Notes: generated from the sequence alone by a model not told the origin. 64,000 bases of DNA from Prionace glauca (GCA_037974335.1 CM075729.1:118984434-119048433); one strand, 5' to 3'. Positions 11,401 through 23,221 are shown, numbered from the stretch's first letter. Numbers and translations: made by a program.

Positions 11401-12104
11401 ATTGAAATAAAATTGGTGAATTTATGGAGATGGGGTTTACATGCTTTCTTAAAAGAGATGGCGAGGTTTGTGAAGAATGTCCAAAGCTAGCCAACCTCCT
11501 GTGAGCAACGGTATCCAATGTGCAATGGGAAGAATTGGGGATCAACCCATTTCCACAGTAACCAAACTGGAAAGTCATACCCATTGAATAAAGCACCCCA
11601 ACAGGAAGTTAGGAGTGCTACCAACACCTCCCAAGGATCTACAATTAATGCATCTCACTCCATCAATGTAGAAATTTGAATCCTGAATGAGGTAACACCT
11701 AATCTAACAAACATTTGGTTCATGGTTGTGGTCATGTGGAGGTTAAATGCTCTATGAATCTTTCTTCCATCAGTCAGTGTAATTTGGATGTTAATAGGAG
11801 AATGTGTGAATACCATGCAGGCTGTCACCCAAGGCCAAGAATTGAACCTGGGTTTTTTATCATTAGAGTGAGGGTGTCAATTGAAAATAACCCAGCAGCA
11901 AAGGGTGATATTGTCACAGGACTAGTAATCCAGAGAACCAGAGTCAAATTCTGGGGACCTGGGTTCAAATCCTACCATTGTAGATGGTGGAATTTGAATT
12001 CAATGCAAATCTAGAATTAAATGTCTAATGATGACCATGGACCAATGTTGTAAATCTGGAATGCCCTTTAGAAAAGGAAATCTACCATCGTCTTCTGGCC
12101 TGGC

Positions 12105-12580
12105 CTGGCCTTTGGCATAGTGATTAGCATCACTGCTTCACAGCGCCAGAGACCTGGATTCAATTCCGGCCTTGGGTCACTGTCTGTGTGGGGTTTGCAC
12201 ATTTTCCTCGTGTCTGCATGGGGTTTCCTCCCACAATGCAGATATGGCAGCACAGTGATTAGCACTGCTGCCTCACAGCGCCAGGAACCGAGGTTCAATT
12301 CCGATCTCAGGTCAATGGCTGTGTGGAATTTGCACGTTCTCCCTGTGTCTGTGTGGGTTTCCTCCAGGTGCTCCAGTTTCCTCCCACAGTCCAAAGATGT
12401 GCGGGTTAGATTGATTGGTCATGCTAAATTGCCTCTTCTTGTCCCAAGATTTGTAAATTATGGGGGTTAGCCGAGTAAAATGTATGGAGTTATGGGGTTA
12501 GGGGCTGGGTGATTGTAGTTGGTGCAAGCTCAATGGGCTGAATGGCCTTCTCCTGAACCGTCAGGATTCTATGATTCGAA
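12105..12580 (+). mobile_element. Two HE1-like SINE copies in tandem
   Basis: 12105-12240 is a head-only copy and 12241-12580 a full copy. The second begins atatggcagcacagtgatta where the first breaks off. Confidence 0.75.
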
Positions 12581-12582
12581 GT

Positions 12583-12821
12583 TTCATGATGTGGAGATGC
12601 CGGCGTTGGACTGGGGTAAACAGTGTAAGAAGTCTCACGACACCAGGTTAAAGTCCAACAGGTTTATTTGTACCAAACGCCACTAGCTTTCGGAGCTGGT
12701 TATTCCTATGTCAGGTGGATGGGAGTTCTGATCACAAATAGGGCATATAAAGACACAAACCCAATTTACATGAATAGTGATTGGAATGCTGAATGATTGG
12801 AATAATGATTGGGTTAATTAG
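12583..12821. mobile_element. Palindromic (Penelope-like?) family, single-arm copy
   Basis: Begins atgatgtggagatgccggcg, with gttggactggggtaaacagt and agtccaacaggtttattt, followed by a stem region and then an AT-rich piece. It shares its sequence with the elements at 17236, 28923, 41893 and 59923. Confidence 0.6.
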
Positions 12822-12940
12822 CTGTAAAGACTCTTAACTGCCCCTCTGAAATGACCTAGCAAACAATTCAGTTCAAGGGATTAATAAATTCTGACTCAGC
12901 CAGCGATGCCCACATCCCACAAATGAAGAATTAGAGAAAA

Positions 12941-13720
12941 GTCTGCCTGGGTATCACTAGGCTAAATCTGTGCTCACCCAATGTAATTTTATCTTTCTTT
13001 CAGTGTAGGACCAACAGCTGAACACAGTACTATTGTGGGGTCTAAACAGAGCTTAGTATTCTAATTCTAAGCACTAACATCCCTTTTAAATTCCCTCTTG
13101 TACCTATCCACCAGTTTTTCGTGATTTCTGTATTTATTTGCCTAAATCTCTGTGCTCATTCATGATTCCTGGCTGCTCGCAAATATTCTGTACTCTGATC
13201 TTTCTTAGGTCCAGTGTAGATGAGCTTACAGTTCTACATGTTGACCTGCACTCTGATTTATCAATGGAGTAATAACTCCTCCGAAGCCAGTTTTCACCAA
13301 TTTTGGATTTAGTTATATAATTGGCTATATAATTGGCAACGCTCAGACTGGTACTACCTTATATAGAGTATAAACACAGAATGCCAGTAACACTGGCACA
13401 CCATTTTATGTACATGCAGTGACCCCTGATTGGACAAGCTGTTGCTGACCAATCAGGAAGGTCATGTTTAAGAGGTCCACATCGTAGTTCCCACTTTCCT
13501 CCCCCTTGAGGTCCAGGGAACCTTGGGGGTTCATTTGCCTTGAGAGCCTCTTGAGACATTTCAGCATTGGGTCGGCTCTTCAAGCTTTGTGTCCAATGTA
13601 AGATGGCTGTAGTGAATTGGTGCCCATGCCTTCATCTAGACCTCTGAGGCACATCCTTATCTCTTTTAGTTGACAAAATTCCATTCAACTTTGTATCTGC
13701 ATCGACCTTCACAGCACCAC
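12941..13720. other. No gene recognised; possible LTR-type fossil at about 13340-13600
   Basis: 13340-13600 contains sequence (ccaatcaggaaggtcatgtt) that I associate with shark LTR elements. If so it is an old remnant. Low confidence. Confidence 0.25.
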
Positions 13721-13820
13721 GGGGAAGAGAATTTCAAAGATTCACAGTTGTCTGAATGAAGAAATTTCTCATTTCAATTCTAATTCACCAATCCATATCT
13801 TGAGACCATGGCTAAATCTA
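13721..13820 (-). mobile_element. CR1-like LINE fragment
   Basis: Degenerate match to the gaagaaatttctcctcat-type CR1 C-terminal region in inverse. Confidence 0.5.
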
Positions 13821-14174
13821 ACAAAAATTGGCAGAGTGTTGTCTCCAGCAAGGAAAGCGACATGTTTTACTCCAGATTGTAGAGCATGGCACCAAAAAAT
13901 AATCAAAGGCGCATGTTTCACCTATCATTACAGAAGTTAGGGCCTAAACATGCTGGTAAAACCTGGCTGCATAGAGATTTGATTGATACTACTAAAGGGC
14001 ACCCAAAACTTGAGTAAATCCACCCCCAGTGGTCTAAGGGGCTTCCCTACCCACTCTTGATCAGAGTTGTCACTTCTCTATCTCCCTTTCACCGCACAGC
14101 CACAGTCTGAGCCAGCACCCGCCATAACTCACTTCCATCCACCCAAAACGGCCTTCGCCGGCAGCCCCAGTTCC

Positions 14175-14440
14175 ATAAGGACTAGGAGCAGGAGTAGGCC
14201 ATCTTATTGAATGCTCCGCCATTCAATACGACCATGGTTGATCTTCTCGTGGACTCAGCTCTACTTACCCGCCTGCTCATCATAACCCTTAATTCCGTTA
14301 CTGTTTAAAATTTTATTTTAAAGCATTCAATGAGGTAGCTTCAACTGCTTCACTGGGCAGGGAATTCCACAGATTCACCACCCTTTGTGTGAAGAAGTTC
14401 CTCCTCAACTCAGTCCTAAATCTGTCCCCGCTTCAAGTTG
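14175..14440 (-). mobile_element. CR1-like LINE, subfamily A-like, 3' end
   Basis: aggagcaggagtaggccatc in inverse through the C-terminal coding end (gtgaagaagttcctcctcaa). Confidence 0.75.
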
Positions 14441-14585
14441 TGAAATGACTCAGTGATACCAAAATGAATGATAGTGGTTTTATTTCATTCATTATCGTAA
14501 GATTAAAAGATGTGAAAGTTTGTTTCCATTAGATCATGGATAGATTACCACATAGCTGCACGCAACTGTCGTGTCCCTAGCATAG

Positions 14586-14935
14586 TCATACAATCCCTAT
14601 GATGCAGAAGGAGGCCATTTCAACCATTGAGTTTGCACCGACAACAATCCCACCCAGACCCAATTCCCAAGACTCCACATATTTACTCTACTAATCCCTC
14701 TACGAAACACATCCCGAGACCCTAAGGGGCAATTTAGCATGGCCAGATAACCCAACCTGCACGTCTTTGGACTGTGGTAGGAAACTGGGGCATCCAGAGG
14801 AAGCCCACACAGACACATGGAGAATGTGCAGACTCCACATAGATAGTGACCCAAGCCAGGAATCAAACCCAGATCCATGGAACCGGGAGGCAGCAATGCT
14901 AACCACTATGTCACCGTGCTGCTCAGTCGTTCAGT
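14586..14935 (-). mobile_element. HE1-like SINE
   Basis: Full inverted copy. Its tRNA-like head (14880-14925) is part of the 220-bp inverted duplication. Confidence 0.8.
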
Positions 14936-15089
14936 CAGTGTGCGATGTAGATATATGGTCCCTCCGCCAGCTCATATTTCCACAATGGTTCATCTGCAGA
15001 ATGGCCCTGAACCTCTTGGTCAAACGTATCATAATTGCCTTGTGATGCCTTTCTAATATCCTTAAAATACTGCAAAGCCTTTGGAGACC
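14870..15089. repeat. Left arm of a 220-bp inverted duplication
   Basis: The reverse complement recurs at 16707-16926 with one difference seen. It includes the head of a SINE plus about 150 bases of other sequence that is open for about 48 codons on the - strand (for example KDIRKASQGNYDTFDQ and DEPLWKYELAEGPYIY). Identity this high implies a recent event or an assembly fold-back. Confidence 0.85.
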
Positions 15090-15139
15090 AATTTGACCTC
15101 AAGCTATGATTTGAGCCCAATTCCAATAGATGCTGTATA

Positions 15140-15456
15140 CCAAGCATAAACACAATACTGCAGGAAAAGGCCATTTGGCCCATCGAGCCTGAACTCAAGC
15201 CATATTCCCATAATCCCACATATTTATCCATGCTAATCACCCAGACACTAAGAGGCAATTCAGCATATCCAATCAACCTAACCTGCACACATTTGGAGTA
15301 TGGGAGGAAACCAGAGCACCGGGAGGAAACCAGAACACCAGGAGGAAACTCATGCTGATACAGGGAGAACACGCAAACTCCGTACAGCTTGACTCAAGGC
15401 AGGAATCGAACCCGGGCTTCTGGCGTTGTGAGACAGCAGTGCTAACCAAAGGAAGA
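15140..15456 (-). mobile_element. HE1-like SINE with internal short tandem repeat
   Basis: Inverted copy. At 15302-15348 a unit of about 19 bases (ggaggaaaccagagcacc) is repeated nearly three times. Confidence 0.75.
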
Positions 15457-15473
15457 CATGAATAATATATGTA

Positions 15474-16564
15474 AGAACATAAGAACATAAGAAATAGGAG
15501 CAGGAGTAGGCCATCTGGCCCTTCGAGCCTGCCCCGCCATTCAATAAGATCATGGCTGATCTGTCGTGACTCAGCTCCACCTTCCCGCCCTCTCCCCATA
15601 ACCCTTAATCCCTTCTCTTATCAAAAACCCATCAACCCGTTTCTTAAAAATATTTAGCGAGGCAGCCTCCACCACTTCAACGGGCAGAGAATTCCAGAGA
15701 TTCACCACCCTTTGAGTGAAGAAGTTCCTCCTCAACTCTGTTCTAAACCGCCTCCCCTTTACCTTGAGGCTGTGCCCCCTAGTCCTACTGTCTTTTTTGA
15801 GCGGGAAGAGTCTCTCCACCTCTATCCTATCCATCCCATTCATCATCTTATATGTCTCAATGAGATCTCCCCTCATTCTTCTAAACTCTAACGAGTACAA
15901 GCCTAGTTTATTCAGCCTCTCCTCATAGCTCAATCCCCTCAACTCCGGTATCAGCCTAGTAAACCTCCTCTGCACTCCCTCCAGGGCCAAAATATCCTTG
16001 CGCAGGTGCGGCGCCCAAAACTGCACACAGTACTCCAGCTGCGGCCTCACCAATGCCCTATACAGCTGCAGCAAGACCTCCCTACTTTTATATTCAATCC
16101 CCCTCGCTATGAAGGCCAGCATCCCATTCGCCTTCCTGACCAGCTGCTGCACCTGCAAGCTGGGTTTTTGCGACTCATGCACAAGGACCCTGAGGTCCCT
16201 CTGCACCGTCGCCTGCTGCAGTTTTTCGCCATGTAAGTAATAGTCCTTCCTACCATTCCTCCTGCCAAAGTGGACCACCTCACACTTGCCAACATTAAAT
16301 TCCATTTGCCATTTCCTGGCCCATTCGCCCAGCCTATCTAGATCCTTTTGCAGACTCTCCACACCCTCCTCACAATTTGCCTTTCCCCCAATCTTGGTGT
16401 CATCAGCAAATTTCGACACCCTGCACTCGGTTTCCTCCTCCAGATCATCTATATAAATGGTAAATAGCTGAGGCCCCAGCACCGACCCCTGGGGCACCCC
16501 ACTAGTCACCAACCGCCAATCCGAATAGCATCCATTGACCCCCACTCTCTGTTCTGAGAGAAAC
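15474..16564 (-). mobile_element. CR1-like LINE, subfamily A, 3' kilobase with long RT frame
   Basis: The 331-residue frame 16566-15571 on - carries the RT catalytic-site region ([20 protein letters not shown], then FADDTKIGG) and runs to the element's own stop. 5'-truncated. The tail is cataagaa repeats in inverse, i.e. TTCTTATG units. Little decay is visible, so this is a young copy. Confidence 0.9.
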
Positions 16565-16706
16565 ATGTTTTACTGAGAAGCTAAAGGAAATCAGTTAGTA
16601 GAGAATAGTTTTGGGCAAATTTATATTTGATTTGATTTATTGTTGTCCTATGTATTCATATACAGTAAAAGTATTGTTTGTTGTGTGCGATACAGCAAAA
16701 CCCAAA

Positions 16707-16926
16707 GGTCTCCAAAGGCTTTGCAATATTTTAAGGATATTAGAAAGGCATCACAAGGCAATTATGATACGTTTGACCAAGAGGTTCAGGGCCATTCTGC
16801 AGATGAACCATTGTGGAAATATGAGCTGGCGGAGGGACCATATATCTACATCGCACACTGACTGAACGACTGAGCAGCACGGTGACATAGTGGTTAGCAT
16901 TGCTGCCTCCCGGTTCCATGGATCTG
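16707..16926. repeat. Right arm of the 220-bp inverted duplication
   Basis: Near-identical inverted copy of 14870-15089. The 1.6 kb between the arms holds a SINE, a CR1 copy and the start of a TTTGATTTGATT-type repeat. The same open frame is present here on the + strand. Confidence 0.85.
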
Positions 16927-17064
16927 AGTAGGAGAGTCAGAATGTAATGTTACAGTGTGTAGCGAAAGATTAGTACTACCAGAAGGTGGATCATAGAACC
17001 TAAAGAACCTAATGCTACCAGAAGGTGTACTCTGTCTTTGTGTGAAGGCAAGTGTCCAGATGAG

Positions 17065-18645
17065 GGCAGGACTACGTCTGTAGTTGGAAAAATGCTTGAA
17101 TCTGTCATAAAAGAAGAAATAGCAAGGCACCTAGAAAAGAATGGTTCGATAGAGCAGACGCAGCACGGATTTGTTAAGGGGAAGTCGTGTTTGACAAATT
17201 TATTGGATTTCTGTGAGGATGTGACTAGTGCGGTATGCCGGCGTTGGACTGGCGTAAACACAGGAGAAAGTCTGACAACACCAGGTTTTAGTCCAACCGA
17301 TTTATTTGATAATATACTCACAAGCTTTCGAGGGGACTGCCTCTTCGCCATTCACCTGGCGAAGAGGCAGTCTCCACGAAAGCTTGTGAGTATATTATCA
17401 AATAAATAGGTTGTACTAGTGCGGTAGACAGAGGGGAACCGGTGGATGTGGTGTTTTTAGATTTTCAAAAGGCGTTTGATAAGGTGCCTCATAAAAGGTT
17501 GCTACAGAAGGTTAGGGTGCACGGAGTTGAGGGTAAGGTGTTAGCGTAGATAGAGGATTGGCTGTCTAATAGGAAGCAGAGAGTTGGTATCAATGGGTGC
17601 TATTCTGATTGGAGGTTGGCGACGAGTGGAGTGCCGCAGGGATCGGTGCTAGGGCCTCAGCTATTTACCATTTATATAGATGATCTGGAGGAGGGGCCTG
17701 AGTGTATGGTGATGAAATTTGCTGAAGACAGGAAGATGAGTGGTAAAACAAATTGCGTGGAGGGTGTGGAAAGTCTGCGGAGGGATCTGGATAGGCTGAG
17801 CGAGTGGGCGAGGACCTGGAAGATGGAGCATAATGTTAGCAAGTGTGAGGTTATCCACTTTGGCAGAAATAATAGTAGGAGGGATTACTATTTAAAGGGC
17901 GAAAAGCTGCAGCATGCTATGGTGCAGAGGGATTTGGGGGTCCTTGTGCGTGAGTCGCAAAAACCCAGCCTGCAGGTGATCAAGAAGGTGAATGGAATGC
18001 TAGCTATTATAAGCGAGGGGGATAGAATATAAAAGCAGGGAGGACTTGCTGCAACTGAACAGGGTACTGGTGAGGCCGCAGCTGGAGTACTGTGTGCAGT
18101 TTTGGTTGCCACACTTGCGGAAGGATATTTTGGCCTTGGAGGGAGTGCAGAGGAGGTTCTCTAGGCTGATACTGGAGATGAGGGGGTTGGACTATGAAGA
18201 GAGACTAAACAGACTTGGTCTGTACTTGTTGGAGTTTAGAAGGATGAGGGGGAATCTTAGAGATGTATAAGGCAATGAAGGGGATGGATAGGGTAGAGGT
18301 AGAGAGATTTTTCCCGCTTAGAAAGGATAGCAGGACTAGGGGGTACAGCATCAAGATAAGGGGGGGTGCAGTTTAGATCGGAGTTGAGGAGGAACTTCTT
18401 CACTCAAAGGGTGGTGAATCTCTGAAACACTCTGCCCCTTGAAGTGGTGGAGGCTGCCTCGCTAAATATATTTAAGCCGTGGGTAGATAGGTATTTAACA
18501 GACAAGGGAATTAAGGGTTATGGGGAGAAAGCGGAAAGTGGAACTGATCCTCTTCAGATCAGCCATGATCTTATTGAATGGTGGAGCAGGCTCGAAGGGC
18601 TGGATGGCCTACTCCTGCTCCTATTTCTTATGTTCTTAGAGCAGT
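17065..18645 (+). mobile_element. CR1-like LINE, subfamily A, RT to 3' end, interrupted
   Basis: RT begins near 17070 ([20 protein letters not shown]). The palindromic element at 17236-17414 interrupts it, and the RT resumes ([20 protein letters not shown] at about 17625), then runs to the TTCTTATG-type tail at 18640. Several frame changes are present. Confidence 0.85.
17236..17414. mobile_element. Palindromic (Penelope-like?) element inside CR1
   Basis: Flanked by a perfect 12-bp target duplication, actagtgcggta at 17224-17235 and 17415-17426. The two arms of the insert are inverted copies of each other around about 17345. Confidence 0.85.
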
Positions 18646-18769
18646 AACGCTGATTGACTGTTTGAGGTAAAATTTGCATAGGCACAGTCATTGCTACTAG
18701 AAGGTGGTTTTGGTGGAGCTGATATAAAGGGACAGTTAAACCCCAAACACCCCTATAGTATTTCACCCC

Positions 18770-20615
18770 CTACCTCCTCTAACCAAAAAATGTCACGAGG
18801 AGGATCACGAGCAGGGGAAAGGTGAGTTGAGACTCTTTTATCCTTTTTCCTGTATAAGGGCAATATGGCAGCTAGGGCAGTGTTATGCTCCTTCTGCCAG
18901 ATATAGGAAATTAAGGAGCAATCTAGTGTCCCTGGCAACTTTGTCTGCAGGAAGTGTGTCCAGCCACAGCTCCTCGCATATTGCATTGTTCAGTTAGAGC
19001 AGCAGATGTACACGTTGCAGAACGTACGGGCCATAGAGTATGATAAACAATAGTTACAGGGAACCTCCCTATCACAGCACAGGTTCAGACAGGTAGACGG
19101 GTGACCGCCAAGAGGGGTAGGCAGGTAATGCAGAAGTTTCCTGTGGCTACTCCTCTTCCAAACAGGTATCCTGTTTTGGATACTGTTGAGGGGGATAGCC
19201 TGTCAGGAGAAGATACCAGCTGGATTTTTTTCTAAGATACCAGCAGCAGTCAAGCCTGTGACACCACAGCTGGTTCTGCTGTAGAGCAGAGTTGCGCAAA
19301 GAGCAAGAGAGCAGTAGTAATAGGGGACTAGTAATAGTTAGAGGCATAGACAGGTGGTTCTGTGAGCGCAACTGAGACTCCAGGATGGTGTGTTGCCTCA
19401 AAGGACAAAGAAAATTACAGCACAGGAACAGGCCCGTTGGCCTTCCAGCCCTCCAAGCCTGCACCGACCATGCTGCCTGACTTAACTAAAACACCCTACC
19501 CTTTCGGGGACCATCTCCCTCTATTCCCACCCTATTCGTGTGCTAGCCAAGATGCCTCTTAAAAGCCACTATCATATCCGCTTACTCTCCCTCCCCCTAC
19601 AACGAGGTGCAGGCACCCACTACACTCGGTGTAGAAAATCTGCCTTCTTGGTGCCAGGGTCAAGGACGTTCTGAGCGGTTGCAGAACACTCTTAAGGGGG
19701 AGGGTGAACAGCCAGCAGTCGTTGTACATGTTGGTACCAACCGACATAGGTAGGAAAAAGGATGAGGTCCTAAAGTATGAATATAGAGAGTTAGGCAGAA
19801 GGCTAAAGCGCAGGACCTCTAACTTAGTAATTTCTGGATTACTACTGGTGCCATGTGCTTGCGACAGAAGAAATAGGAAGATCAGGCTTGGGAGCCTGAT
19901 GGAATGCGTGGCTTGGGAGCTGGTACAGGGTGGCAGGGATTTAGATTTTTGGATAATTAGGATCCCTTCTGGGGAAGGGCTGACCTGTTCAAGAGGGTCG
20001 GGTACACCTGAACTGGAGGGGGACTAATATCCTGGAGGGGAGATTTTCTAGAGCCACTTGGAAAGGTTTAAACTAATTTGGCAGGGAATAGGGAGACAGA
20101 AGGGAAGGTTGAGGACAGCACAGAAGTTAGAGAGCCCATTAAGTAGTAAAGGCAGTGTCAGTAATCCAAGTACTAGACAGATCAGGCAAAAGCAAGACAG
20201 AGAGCAAAGGAAGTCCAGATAAAATTGTGTTTATTTCAATGCAAGAGGCCTGACGGGAAGGGAGACGAACTCGGCGTGGGACTGTGATATTATAGCAATT
20301 ACTGAAACATGGCTAAGGACTGGCATCTCAGTGTTGCAGGGTATAGATGATATGGAAAGGATACAACAAGAGGTAAGAGAGGAGGCGGAGTTGTACTTTT
20401 GATGAAGGAAAACATCACGGCAGTACTGAGAGGGGATGTATCTGAGGGTCGCCCACTGAGTCTATTTGGGTTGAACTGAGAAATAAGAACAGGGAAATCA
20501 CTTTGATAGGGTGGTACTATATGCCCCAAGCAATTGGCAGGAAATTGAGCAAATATGTAAGTAGATTACAGATAGCTCCAAGAAAAGTAGGGTGGTAATC
20601 ATAGGGGATTTTAAC
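18770..20615 (+). mobile_element. CR1-like LINE, subfamily D, ORF1 and part of endonuclease
   Basis: 18865 on: MAARAVLCSFCQ with later CRKC gives the zinc-knuckle part of ORF1. The SGNH esterase follows (HVGTNR-like near 19725; LVISGLLL near 19830). The endonuclease starts near 20225 (ITETWL-like, MGDFN-like near 20605). Interrupted at 19399-19645 by an inverted CR1-B tail and cut off by a SINE at 20619. Confidence 0.7.
19399..19645 (-). mobile_element. CR1-like LINE, subfamily B, 3' end
   Basis: Inverted tail (acagcacaggaacaggcccg) and C-terminal coding end. It splits the esterase region of the subfamily D copy. Confidence 0.7.
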
Positions 20616-20618
20616 TTT

Positions 20619-20893
20619 ACCAATATTGTCTGTGTAGAGTTTGCACATTCTCCTTGTGTCTGTGTGGGTTTCTTCCGGGTGCTCCGGTTTCCTCCCACAG
20701 TCCAAAGATGTGCGGGTTAGGTTGATTGGTCATGCTCAAAATTGCCCCTTAGTGTCCAGCAATGTGTAGGTTAGAGGGATTAGTGGATAAAATATGTGGG
20801 GATATGGGGGGTGGGGCCTGAGTGGGATTGTGGTCGGTGCAGACTTGATGGGTTGAATGGCCTCTTTCTGTACTGTAAGGTTTCTATGATTCA
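20619..20893 (+). mobile_element. HE1-like SINE, lacking its head
   Basis: Starts in the body (tgtctgtgtagagtttgcac) and runs to the tail (ctgtactgtaaggtttctat). Confidence 0.75.
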
Positions 20894-20900
20894 TCCAAGG

Positions 20901-21030
20901 CTTGATCTAATTTGTATCTTAGCCAAAAGGCCGAGATGCTGCTTTAAAAATTACTTCAAATGAAGCTGAAAAGCAACCTATTGACTTCAACCAAGTGCAG
21001 CATGTCGATACTACACTTAATCTTAGCTAA
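20901..21030 (-). pseudogene. Two U2 snRNA 5'-end-like fragments
   Basis: 20915-20936 is nearly identical to the reverse complement of the start of U2 snRNA (core ttagccaaaaggccgag). 21007-21030 matches the next part of U2, with core gatactacactt. Both are on the - strand, about 70 bases apart, and overlap in the part of U2 they copy. They sit between a SINE and a CR1 tail. Neither is a functional snRNA. Confidence 0.5.
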
Positions 21031-21067
21031 TGCTTTCCTGGTATGTTGGAGGGCGAGCTACCTTCTT

Positions 21068-21410
21068 GATCATGTAGCACAGGAACAGGCCCTTTGGCCC
21101 TCTAAGCCTGTGCTGATCACGTTTATATCCTTCCATTCGCCATTTGTTCATATGCCTATTAAGATAAGTCTTAAATATGGCTAATGTAACTGCTTCAACC
21201 ACCTCACTTGACAGTACATTCCAGACCCCCACCACCCTCCAGGTAAAATACTTCCCCTGTACATCTCCTCTGAACTTCTCCCCCCTTATCTCGAACTTTG
21301 TGCCCCCTTGTAATTGTCATTTCTGCCCTGGGAAAAATTTTCTACCTGTTCACCCTATCTATACCTCTCATAATTTTATAAATTCCATCAGGTCGCCTGT
21401 CAGTATTTAA
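21068..21410 (-). mobile_element. CR1-like LINE 3' end
   Basis: Inverted: tail (gcacaggaacaggccctttg) through the C-terminal coding end. Confidence 0.7.
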
Positions 21411-21661
21411 ATTAGTTTTTATGTTAACAGAAAAACTGATGTAGTGATTTCTAGTATTCTTAATGTGAAAGCATTTGGTGGAGGTTAGAGTTGCCCAGTG
21501 AATGGCCCCTTCTTCCAAGCAACTCTGTAAAACCAAAACATAGAAGAGTTTATTTAGCTCATTTTTAGTGACACCAGTAGAAGCTGATGATAAAACCATT
21601 GTGAGATCTTTGGAAACCTGAACAAATCTGAACATGAAGCTGACAAGAAACATAAAGGACT

Positions 21662-22492
21662 TGAACTTTAATGTTGGCAAATGTGAGGTGGTCCACTTTG
21701 GAAGGAAGAATGGTAGGAAGGACTATTACTTAAGTGGCGAAAAACTGCAGCAGGCGACGGTGCAGAGGGACCTCGGGGTCCTTGTGCATGAGTCGCAAAA
21801 ACCCAGCTTGCAGGTGCAGCAGGTGGTCAGGAAGGCGAATGGGATGCTGGCCTTCATAGCGAAGGGGATTGAATATAAAAGTAGGGAGGTCTTGCTGCAG
21901 CTGTATAGGGCATTGGTGAGGCCGCAGCTGGAGTACTGTGTGCAGTTTTTGGCGCCACACCTGCGCAAACATATTTTGGCCTTGGAGGGAGTGCAGAGGA
22001 GGTTTACTAGGCTGATACCGGAGTTGAGGGGGGTTGAGCTATGAGGAGAGGCTGAATGAACTGGGCTTGTACTCGTTGGAGTTTAGAAGAATGAGGGGAG
22101 ATCTCATTGAGATGTATAAGATGATGAATGGGATGGATAGGATAGAGGTGGAGAGACTCTTCCCGCTCAAAAAAGACAGTAGGACTAGGGGGCACAGCCT
22201 CAAGATAAAGGGGGGGCGTTTTAGAACGGAGTTGAGGAGGAACTTCTTCACTCAAAGGGTGGTGAATCTCTGGAATTCTCTACCCGTTGAAGTGGTGGAG
22301 GCTGCCTCGCTAAATATTTTCAAGAAGCGGGTTGATGGGTTTTTGATAAGAGAGGGGATTAAGGGTTATGGGGAGAGGGCGGGAATGTGGAACTGAGCCA
22401 CGACAGATCAGCCATGATCTTATTGAATGGCGGGGCAGGCTCGAAGGGCCAGATGGCCTACTCCTGCTCCTATTTCTTATGTTCTTATGTTG
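21662..22492 (+). mobile_element. CR1-like LINE, subfamily A, 3' end
   Basis: RT C terminus [20 protein letters not shown] onward, to the tail of TTCTTATG units. Nearly intact; one frame change near 22030. Confidence 0.9.
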
Positions 22493-22924
22493 AACAAAGC
22501 CAGTCTAACCACCTTGATTACTGACCTGGGTTTAACCTCACTGTCTCTCACTAGCTCCCTATAGTATTCGCCTACTCGCTATGCAATTCCCTGTTTACGC
22601 AGACTTATGCTGTCCCTCCCTCATTCTGAGTTGTCTGTTGATGTGTTGTACACAACAATTGCCTTTGCAGGGATAGAATAGAATGTCAAAGGGATCTGTT
22701 TCTCTGAGGCACTTCTTTTCCCACTATATACACACTGAGTGCCTGTAAACCAGGGAGTGAGAGGCAGCCAGATTTTTCCACTGTTCCTTTAAGACCAGCA
22801 GCTTTCTACATGGCAGGTTACATGGGTTTAACAGAGTGGCTGTGCTGCTTTTTTGTTTGTTCTTTTCCTTTATAACTTTCCTCCTGTACTGTGCAAGGAG
22901 CCGCCTCATTTACATCCTCCTTCT
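22493..22924. other. No gene recognised
   Basis: A short frame from 22811 (MAGYMGLTEWLCCFFVCSFP) looks signal-like, but it stops at once and has no phase-1 donor. Confidence 0.3.
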
Positions 22925-23100
22925 TTACTCTTATCAAAACCATTTATGAGTTTGAACACCACAATCAAATCTCCATTTAACTTCCTGTTTAAGATGAAGG
23001 ACTCTAGTTTCTGAAATTTCTCCACATGACTGTAGTCCCCGCAACGTTGGTGGTATTTTAATAAACATTTTCTGCACAATCTCTAAGACTCTGTCATCCT
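22925..23100 (-). mobile_element. CR1-like LINE fragment, old
   Basis: Degenerate inverse match to the CR1 C-terminal region (caatcaaatctccatttaac). Confidence 0.4.
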
Positions 23101-23221
23101 ACTGCAAGTTCAGTGCCAAAATCCAGGTCACTAATATTTATCAAAAAGGAGAGTGTTTCTAATATCTTGGAAAACAGAATATAGTAAAAGTTTAACCAGT
23201 ATTTTATAAAGGTTAACAGTA

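Larger units (their letters stand above)
11880..12940 (+). mobile_element. Second SINE family (SINE2), split by later insertions
   Basis: 11880-12095 is the tRNA-like 5' part (gtcacaggactagtaatcca, then cctgggttcaaatcc). 12822-12940 is its 3' part, whose end (cagccagcgatgcccacatc) is shared with LINE2. The interval carries two HE1-like SINE copies and a palindromic-family element. Confidence 0.7.

Noticed and set aside
13359-13583. Small - strand gene
   Set aside because: Lies in what looks like an old repeat; no domain.
22811-22880. Signal-peptide-like start MAGYMGLTEWLCCFFVCSFP
   Set aside because: It stops right after the hydrophobic run and has no donor in phase 1 to join the Ig exon.
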